Shown one piece after another: positions 58,597-64,000 of a stretch of 64,000 nucleotides of DNA; the first letter of the stretch is position 1; each line of letters starts with the position of its first letter. The stretch lies in assembly GCA_038260305.1 (NCBI GenBank), contig JBBSNY010000001.1, forward strand, positions 62,001-126,000, read 5' to 3'. Source of the DNA: CADCVQ01 sp038260305. GTDB lineage: Bacteria; Actinomycetota; Thermoleophilia; Solirubrobacterales; Solirubrobacteraceae. The position numbers and the translations under genes were made by a program. Below the pieces are notes generated by a model that saw nothing but the letters and a program-made list of their open reading frames with translations, did not search any database and was not told where the DNA came from.

Positions 58597-58848
58597 ATGT
58601 ACACCGACATGACCGACCGAGACGAGGTGCCGCTCGCCGGCGTCATCTACGTCACCGGCAAACGTCGACGCGGCGACATCGCCGAAACCGCCGATCACCT
58701 CCGCCTCCCGCTTGGGCTCGTACAGGCGGCCGTCGCGTACTACGGCGCATTCGTCGACGAGATCGACGAATGGATCAAACGCAACGAGCACGAAGCCACT
58801 CATGCCCACAACGCGTGGCTGGCCGGCCAAGCCGCACTGCAGCGTTGA
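58597..58848 (+). CDS. antitoxin-like protein, DUF433 type
   Basis: 83 aa, with a helix-turn-helix-like region AETADHLRLPLGLVQAAVAYY and an acidic and His-rich C-terminus. The size, position immediately before a DUF5615 PIN-like gene and overall pattern match DUF433 antitoxins, but sequence similarity alone is weak. ATG start. It ends in TGA overlapping the TTG of the next gene. Confidence 0.65.
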   Translation: MYTDMTDRDEVPLAGVIYVTGKRRRGDIAETADHLRLPLGLVQAAVAYYGAFVDEIDEWIKRNEHEATHAHNAWLAGQAALQR

Positions 58849-59204
58849 AGCTCCTGCTCGACGAGATGCTCTCGGCGGTCATCGCCGAACAGCTACGCGC
58901 GCGCGGCCACGACGTCGAAGCGATCAACCGGAACCCACAGCACGAGGCGCTCTCAGACAGCGAGGTCCTCAACGTCGCGCGCGCAGAGCGCCGCGCAGTC
59001 GTCACCAACAACCTCGTCGATTTCCGCGTGCTTCACCACGAAGCGATCACTCCCGGCGGCCCGGGCCACTACGGCATGGTCTTCATGGCCGGCAACTACC
59101 GCCGGACCATGGCCGACATCGGACGCATCGTCAAGTCGCTCGAGGCGAAACTCGAGGAGTTCCCCGGCCGGACCGATCTCGCCAATGGCGAGACCTGGCT
59201 GTAA
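58845..59204 (+). CDS. DUF5615 PIN-like toxin
   Basis: 119 aa, TTG start overlapping the antitoxin stop (TTGA). The N-terminus MKLLLDEMLS with an active-site Asp and the HDVEAINRNP and RAVVTNNLVDF strands are typical of the DUF5615 PIN-like toxins. Probably a ribonuclease held in check by the gene before it. It lies just downstream of a tRNA cluster, a usual site for imported islands. Confidence 0.8.
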   Translation: MKLLLDEMLSAVIAEQLRARGHDVEAINRNPQHEALSDSEVLNVARAERRAVVTNNLVDFRVLHHEAITPGGPGHYGMVFMAGNYRRTMADIGRIVKSLEAKLEEFPGRTDLANGETWL

Positions 59205-59310
59205 CGCGCCCTGACCCGCCCGGTCCCCGGGTCTCCCGGAGTTGCGCTCGGGACGTCGGGATCGATTCCCATGCGAGGGTTGACCTTGATTTCCAGGTCC
59301 TCGTGCCATC

Positions 59311-59352
59311 GACAGCCGTGCCCGGGCCGTGGTGCGGCCCGGGCACGCTGTC
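59311..59352. terminator. strong bidirectional hairpin terminator
   Basis: CGTGCCCGGGCCG and CGGCCCGGGCACG pair perfectly over 13 bp with a TGGTG loop, extended by GACAG/CTGTC after a single bulge. It lies between the convergent toxin gene (stop 59204) and glycine-rich protein gene (stop 59368). This is the most stable hairpin in the window. Confidence 0.85.
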
Positions 59353-59367
59353 AGCAGAACTACAGAC

Positions 59368-60951
59368 TCATAGAATTGCGTTGATGACGAACGTCCGCGA
59401 GAAGCTACTGCCGACGTGCCCGAGGGAATCGGACTGGAACGCGATCGCGGTGTACGTCCCGTTGGGGAGGGACTTGCCCACGACGGTGTAGAGGCCAGTC
59501 AGGGGGACGCGCGTGGTAGTCCGCGTGTCGACGAGAGTCCCGAATGGGTTCGTGCCGGCATACACACGGACGGTGATGGTCCCCAGGTCGTTGGCGCCCG
59601 TCCCGCCGAAGCCCGTGAAGACCGGGACGCGGAGGAGCGACACCGTCACTGCTGTGAGCGTCACGACGGGCGCGGTGCGGTCGATCGTGAACGTCACCGG
59701 CGCGCTCTTGCCGGTGTTGCCGGCGCGGTCCGTCTGCGATACGACGGCGGTCCATGTCGCGTCCGGAAGGGGGCCGCCGGGGTAGCTGGTCGAGTACGCC
59801 CCGGTCGTGGGGTTTGCGTCGGCGTCGAACAGCGTCCATGCAGCACCGGTGGCCGACGCGCCCACGTAGAGCGTCACCCGTATCCGGGGGTTGTCGCCGA
59901 GCTGCGTGCCGGCGGTGCCGGAGAACACGGGGTACGCGTTGGTGCTGAGCGCCGGAAGGGCGTTGAGCGAGACCACCGGCGCCACCGTCTCCGTGTACGT
60001 GATGGCGATGCGCGGATAAGGGTTCGCGATCGTGTCGATCCCAGACGAGCCGCCGGCCGGAACGAGGTTCGAGCCGCCGCCACCGCCACCGCCACCGGGC
60101 GTTCCGCTGTAGGTGGCGCTCCACCCGCCACCGCCGCCACCGTAGCGGCCGCCGCCGCCTCCGCCGCCGGGGGAGGTAAATTGGGCCAACCCCGTCCTGG
60201 GGTCCGTGTTGTAGTAGCCGCCCTGCCCGCCTGCGCCACCGCCGTTGAAGCCGCCCGCCGCCGCGGGTCCCGAGTCGAAGGTGCTGCTTGCCTGCCCGCC
60301 GTTGCCGCCGAAGCCCAGCAACCCGGCGCTGCCGCAAAAGCCCGAGTTGCGGCCGCATCCACCGGCACCGTTGCCGACGGGGACGCCCGCGTGCCCGCCA
60401 CGCGTCCCATTCTCGGACGCGGTGCCGTCACGCTGCGCGTCACCGCCGGCGCTTGGCGCATCGACTGTTTCGCGCCGGCTCAATCCGCCGCCGCCGCCGC
60501 CGGCGGCGACCAGCTTCCTCGTGTCGGACCCAAGGCCGGACGAGCCCGGACTGCTGCGGACGTCGGAGGCACCACCGCCACCACCTGCACCCATATTGAT
60601 GCCTCCGGAATTCCGGACGGTATTGCCGTCGGCGCCGTTGCCCCCGACCCGGAGGTAGAGGACCTGGCCCGGCGTGACCGGCAGGTCGCCTGCGACCCAC
60701 GCGCCGCGGCCACCCGACGAGACGTGATAGCCCTTGCCGCCGGTGCCGCCAGCGGCGAAGACGTTCAACGTGCTGACGCCTGCGGGGACGGTGATCTTGT
60801 GCTCGCCCGTGTCGTAGCCGAGCGTCACCCGCCCCGCTTGGGCCGGAGCTCCAGAGGCGAGGGAGGCGGTCGCTGCGGCGGCCAACGCTATGAGGGACTT
60901 CGTGGAGATGCGCATGAACGTGGTGCGCTCCCCCTGCAGCAAAGCGAACAT
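59368..60951 (-). CDS. secreted glycine-rich protein with C-terminal Ig-like domains
   Basis: 527 aa. ATG 60951 is preferred because AGGAGG lies 8 nt upstream; ATG 60915 would be an alternative. Signal peptide ends near APAQAG. The N-terminal half is a Gly-rich domain (AGGTGGKGYHVSSGGRGAWV, later GGGGGGG runs) as in secreted glycine-rich proteins. The C-terminal 220 residues are two similar beta-sandwich units (NPRIRVTLYVGA, GTITVRVYAGTN) resembling bacterial Ig-like domains. Probably a surface adhesive or structural protein. GC-rich low-complexity DNA makes this gene prone to slippage. Confidence 0.7.
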   Translation of the reverse strand: MFALLQGERTTFMRISTKSLIALAAAATASLASGAPAQAGRVTLGYDTGEHKITVPAGVSTLNVFAAGGTGGKGYHVSSGGRGAWVAGDLPVTPGQVLYLRVGGNGADGNTVRNSGGINMGAGGGGGASDVRSSPGSSGLGSDTRKLVAAGGGGGGLSRRETVDAPSAGGDAQRDGTASENGTRGGHAGVPVGNGAGGCGRNSGFCGSAGLLGFGGNGGQASSTFDSGPAAAGGFNGGGAGGQGGYYNTDPRTGLAQFTSPGGGGGGGRYGGGGGGWSATYSGTPGGGGGGGGSNLVPAGGSSGIDTIANPYPRIAITYTETVAPVVSLNALPALSTNAYPVFSGTAGTQLGDNPRIRVTLYVGASATGAAWTLFDADANPTTGAYSTSYPGGPLPDATWTAVVSQTDRAGNTGKSAPVTFTIDRTAPVVTLTAVTVSLLRVPVFTGFGGTGANDLGTITVRVYAGTNPFGTLVDTRTTTRVPLTGLYTVVGKSLPNGTYTAIAFQSDSLGHVGSSFSRTFVINAIL

Positions 60952-61115
60952 GCGAGCTCCTCCTGATTGGTTTGGACCCGGTGGCTCGCGGACCGTAGGC
61001 GCGGTTGGGTAACCGACACGCGACCGGCACTCACCGCACGCATCTGGGCTCGTCGAGGGTCGCCGCACAGTAGGCTGCAATCGTCCCGGCTCGCGTCACG
61101 GGAACACCGTGATAT

Positions 61116-61310
61116 TTACCGTTGCCGGTCTTCGTCCACGGCGCGTGCCGCGTTGATCGCTGCCATCAACTCGATCCAGCCGCAGAACCGCTTCTCGGAC
61201 TGGCCTTGGACCGCGACCGAGCCGGTCAGCGGGTCGCCCGGATCGACGGTCAGCCGCAGAACGACCCTGCCCGGGCCGTGCCGGAGAGGACTCTCTTCCG
61301 TGGACGCCAC
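61116..61310 (-). CDS. small conserved-looking protein, unknown
   Basis: 64 aa from a GTG. LRLTVDPGDPLTGSVAVQGQ and CGWIELMAAINAARAVDE are a pattern that I associate with small actinobacterial proteins (a Trp-Ile-Glu-Leu core), though the family has no known function. It starts 51 nt after the LuxR-type gene ends, same strand, and may be co-transcribed. The gap from here to the glycine-rich gene start at 60951 is 164 bp with no feature seen. Confidence 0.5.
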   Translation of the reverse strand: MASTEESPLRHGPGRVVLRLTVDPGDPLTGSVAVQGQSEKRFCGWIELMAAINAARAVDEDRQR

Positions 61311-61361
61311 AGCCGAAAGGTGTCTCGCCTCGGCGTCGTCAGCAACCCTGGTTCTCCGTGA

Positions 61362-64000
61362 TCAATAGGCGGATTCGAGCGCGTCTTGGCCTAGGTCGAG
61401 TGCGGCGAGCTGGCGCCGTGAGCTGATCTCGAGCTTTGCGAAGATGCGCTTCAGGTGGGTCTCGACCGTGTTCTGGGAGAGATGCAGGCGGCGGGCGATT
61501 TCGGGGTTGGTGTGCCCGGCCCGGGCCTCCAGGGCGACGCGCCGCTCGGCGGTGGTCAGTTGATCACGATCCCCTGACGGGCTCCGGCGCCTGCCGCCGG
61601 CGAGCCGCAGTTCGCCGGTGGCCTGCTCGGCCAGCCAGCGGGCGCCGTTGGCCTCGGCCAATCGCACCGCTTCGCCGAGCGGCGCGCGGGAGTCCACCGC
61701 GCGCCCGTGGCGGCGCAGGAAGCCGCCGTAGGCGAGCAGGCCCTCGACCCGCTGGAGCGGTAGCTCGACGCCGTCGAGGATCCCCGGTGCCGCGCGAAAG
61801 CCGGCCTCGGCCTCGTCCTCGTTGCCGGCGCGCTCAGCCAGGCGAGCTCGCCCGATCGTAGCCGCGAAACGCGGCCAGCGAAGCGAGAGGACATCGGCGC
61901 GCTCATCCAGCCATTCGACGAGCCGCAGCGCGTCGGTCTCGCGGCCGACGTCCAGATGGGCGGCGATCGCGTGCCCGCCCCAGTGCAGGTGGTTGGGATT
62001 GCGGATTCCGGCTGAGTTGGACACCTGCTCGGCCATCAGGAACACCTCCGATGCACGCTCGTCGCCTTGCCACAGCAGATGCAGGCCTCGTACGTGCGCG
62101 ATCCACAGCGTCGCGAACCAGCTATGCGGGTCCTCCTCCGCCTTCAGCCAGTAGCGCTGGGCCTCGTCGAAGCGACCGAGCCAGAGCAGCGCCTCGGCGC
62201 GTACGATGTGGGCGTAGGGGAGAACCGCGGGAGTGAGCTCGGAGAATTCCGCGGCGCGAACCGCCGCTTCCAGGCCCTCCTCCAGCCGGCCTCGTCGCAC
62301 GGCGATGCTGGCGATGTGCGCCGCCGCCACCGCCATCGAGCTGGCTGCACCCGCTCGCTCCACTGCGGCGCGAATCTGGGTGAAGATCCGCTGGGACTCC
62401 TCGTAGCGCTCGAGGTAATTCGCGCTCATCGCCAACTGGCAGGCGCTCGACCACGGCCACCCGAGATCGAGCGGGTCCAGCGCAAGGCCGCCCGCGCGGT
62501 CGCGGAAGTGTCGCTGCAGGCCGGCGGCGCCCTCGCTCCCAGCGGGATCTCCCCGAACGAGGGCGAGGTAGCCACAGGCCACCTGCGCGTGTTCGCGCAC
62601 CGCGTCGTTGCCTGCGGCCAGCTCGCGCGCACGGACGGCGAGAGGAAAGGCGCGATCCGGCCCGCTCGCCAGCCAGGCGCCCATCGACTGGTCGAGCAAT
62701 GGTTGTACGGCACGGGCCGCATCGTGCACCAGCGCGATCTGCACCGCTTCTGCGAGCGCGTGCTCGCCGCGGTCGGTTGCTCCAGTGGTGAGAAGGAGCG
62801 CCCGGCCGAGCATCCGCAGCACCTCGATCCGATCTGGCCAGGGAAGGGCGTGCTCGGCCAGTAGCCGCTCACAGACGGCGCCCGCGTCGTCCATGCGGCC
62901 GATGCCCACGAGCGCCTCGGCGAGCGCCAACAGCAGGCCGGTATCACCCCGGCTCCCACGGAACCTGACCGCGGCCTCCAGATGGCGAACGGCGACAGCG
63001 ACCGCCCCCGCGATCAGCGCGGCACGCCCGGCCCGCTCGAGAACCAGCGCCGCACTCTCGTTGCCGACGAGGTCCGCCCGCAGGGCGTGCTCGGCCGCCT
63101 CTTGGTCAAACCCGCGCCCAGACAGGATCTCGAAGAGACGGCCGTGAACGGAGCGACGAACCGGCGCGGGAAGATCGTCGTAGATGGCCTGGGCGAACAA
63201 CGGGTGGGCGAAGCGGAGAAGGCCACCATCCGCCTCGACCACCAGGCCGCTACGAAAGAGCGCTTCGAGCGCCCGGTCGATTTCGCGCCCCTCCAGCCCG
63301 GCCACTTCGGCAGCGAGCTCCGGCCTGAAGCTCGTCCCCAGGACGCTGGCGCAGCGAGCGCACTCCATACTCGAGCGGTCAAGTCCGGCGAAGCGGGCCA
63401 GGAGCAGGTGCTCCCCGATGCTCGATCCTCCATCCGTCGCCTGGGGTATGCCCTCACCGCGCTGCAACGCCATCGCCAGCTGCTCGACCAGGAGAGGATT
63501 GCCGCGGCACAGCTCCCAGGCGTCGCGTTCGGAGATCGCGGAGATGTCGCGATCGCAGCGACTGGCGAGCAGGGCGCCCGCCGAACTGCGAGTCAAGGGA
63601 CGCAGGCGCTCGGCAGTCGCATGCCCGGCTTCGACGAGGCTGCGACAGACCTCGTGCGCCAGCGACGGCCACGGGCGCAGAGTCGCGATCAGCGCCAGCG
63701 GGAATCGCCCGGCCCGGCGCGCGAGGAACGCGATCAGGTTGATGGAGTCCTCGTCAGCCCAATGCAGGTCGTCCAGCGCGAGCAGCAGCGGCCTTGAGCC
63801 TCGCGCCTCCACCCAGCGCATCACTCGCAGGTACGGCGCCGAAGGCTCGATCGCGGGCTCGGCTCCATCCCGAACATCCAGAGGCCTGGCGTCCAGAGAA
63901 TCAAGAGCCCGGCCGAGAAGGCCGAACGCCAGCATCTGCTCCATCTCCTCGCCACGACCGTGCCCCACGTCGAAGTGCGCGGCGGCCAGATCGACTGCCC
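61362..64000 (-). CDS. LuxR-type AAA ATPase transcriptional regulator, 5' end outside window
   Basis: About 879 residues in window; the reading frame continues past the right edge, so the Walker A loop lies outside. Visible parts: Walker B in LLLALDDLHWADED, a helical winged region, tetratricopeptide-like repeats over some 500 residues, and a C-terminal LuxR HTH (LTTAERRVALEARAGHTNPE, NTVETHLKRIFAKL). This is the MalT/LAL-type plan: ligand or signal binding triggers ATP-driven oligomerisation and activation. Target genes are unknown; the small gene after it and the glycine-rich gene are near. Confidence 0.9.
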   Translation of the reverse strand, partial: AVDLAAAHFDVGHGRGEEMEQMLAFGLLGRALDSLDARPLDVRDGAEPAIEPSAPYLRVMRWVEARGSRPLLLALDDLHWADEDSINLIAFLARRAGRFPLALIATLRPWPSLAHEVCRSLVEAGHATAERLRPLTRSSAGALLASRCDRDISAISERDAWELCRGNPLLVEQLAMALQRGEGIPQATDGGSSIGEHLLLARFAGLDRSSMECARCASVLGTSFRPELAAEVAGLEGREIDRALEALFRSGLVVEADGGLLRFAHPLFAQAIYDDLPAPVRRSVHGRLFEILSGRGFDQEAAEHALRADLVGNESAALVLERAGRAALIAGAVAVAVRHLEAAVRFRGSRGDTGLLLALAEALVGIGRMDDAGAVCERLLAEHALPWPDRIEVLRMLGRALLLTTGATDRGEHALAEAVQIALVHDAARAVQPLLDQSMGAWLASGPDRAFPLAVRARELAAGNDAVREHAQVACGYLALVRGDPAGSEGAAGLQRHFRDRAGGLALDPLDLGWPWSSACQLAMSANYLERYEESQRIFTQIRAAVERAGAASSMAVAAAHIASIAVRRGRLEEGLEAAVRAAEFSELTPAVLPYAHIVRAEALLWLGRFDEAQRYWLKAEEDPHSWFATLWIAHVRGLHLLWQGDERASEVFLMAEQVSNSAGIRNPNHLHWGGHAIAAHLDVGRETDALRLVEWLDERADVLSLRWPRFAATIGRARLAERAGNEDEAEAGFRAAPGILDGVELPLQRVEGLLAYGGFLRRHGRAVDSRAPLGEAVRLAEANGARWLAEQATGELRLAGGRRRSPSGDRDQLTTAERRVALEARAGHTNPEIARRLHLSQNTVETHLKRIFAKLEISSRRQLAALDLGQDALESAY

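Noticed and set aside
60040..60300. Dense CCG/GCC repeats
   Set aside because: These are Gly codons of the glycine-rich protein on the minus strand, not a separate repeat element.

Overview
The window is very GC-rich bacterial DNA with strong G/C third-position bias. GTG and TTG starts are frequent and neighbouring genes often overlap by ATGA or GTGA. A ThyX-type thymidylate synthase, a complete 14-subunit nuo operon with menaquinone-type actinobacterial features, VapBC modules, a very long poly-HAMP hybrid kinase, RsbU/STAS partner-switching proteins and many secreted low-complexity proteins together suggest an actinobacterium, most likely of the Thermoleophilia/Solirubrobacterales type. That placement is inference; no rRNA gene is present to test it.

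Layout. 1-6005: 5' part of thyX (minus), a small membrane protein, then a minus-strand run of a polytopic membrane protein, a Baeyer-Villiger-like flavin monooxygenase and an SDR. 6228-13780: an envelope/secretome block with a collagen-like protein, a secreted protein, an L,D-transpeptidase, lipoproteins, a PASTA-like protein and, most strikingly, three secreted Q/N-rich beta-repeat proteins (8984-9727, 10473-11396, 11468-12406) around a 745-nt gene-free divergent region. 13944-32769: nuoA-nuoN on the minus strand. Every junction overlaps or abuts except nuoI/nuoJ, which is split by 3.9 kb carrying a frameshifted pseudogene, a peptidoglycan-binding-domain protein, an unknown gene and two VapBC-type toxin-antitoxin pairs.

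32810-45140: mixed housekeeping and accessory genes. These include a cupredoxin lipoprotein with a flavin reductase, a divergent cytochrome c lipoprotein, serS, a STAS anti-anti-sigma factor, a MerR regulator, an AlkZ-like winged-helix protein, a cysteine hydrolase, an acyl-CoA dehydrogenase with an alpha/beta hydrolase, a ROK regulator with a palindromic upstream site, a 3-TM protein, a CWC zinc-binding-like protein and an unknown gene.

45333-56080: one co-oriented signalling operon. It encodes a 1973-residue soluble hybrid kinase with nine exact 276-nt HAMP repeats, a beta-class DNA methyltransferase, CheR, CheB and a REC-PAS-GAF-PP2C-HATPase protein. The kinase, CheR/CheB and phosphatase/anti-sigma modules are the kind of parts that join phosphorelay, methylation-based adaptation and sigma-factor partner switching.

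56139-64000: a secreted dimethylformamidase-beta-like protein, three tRNA genes (Ser-TGA, Ser-GCT, Arg-ACG), a DUF433/DUF5615-like toxin-antitoxin pair just after tRNA-Arg, a strong bidirectional terminator, a glycine-rich secreted protein, a small protein and a large LuxR-type AAA regulator that runs off the right edge.
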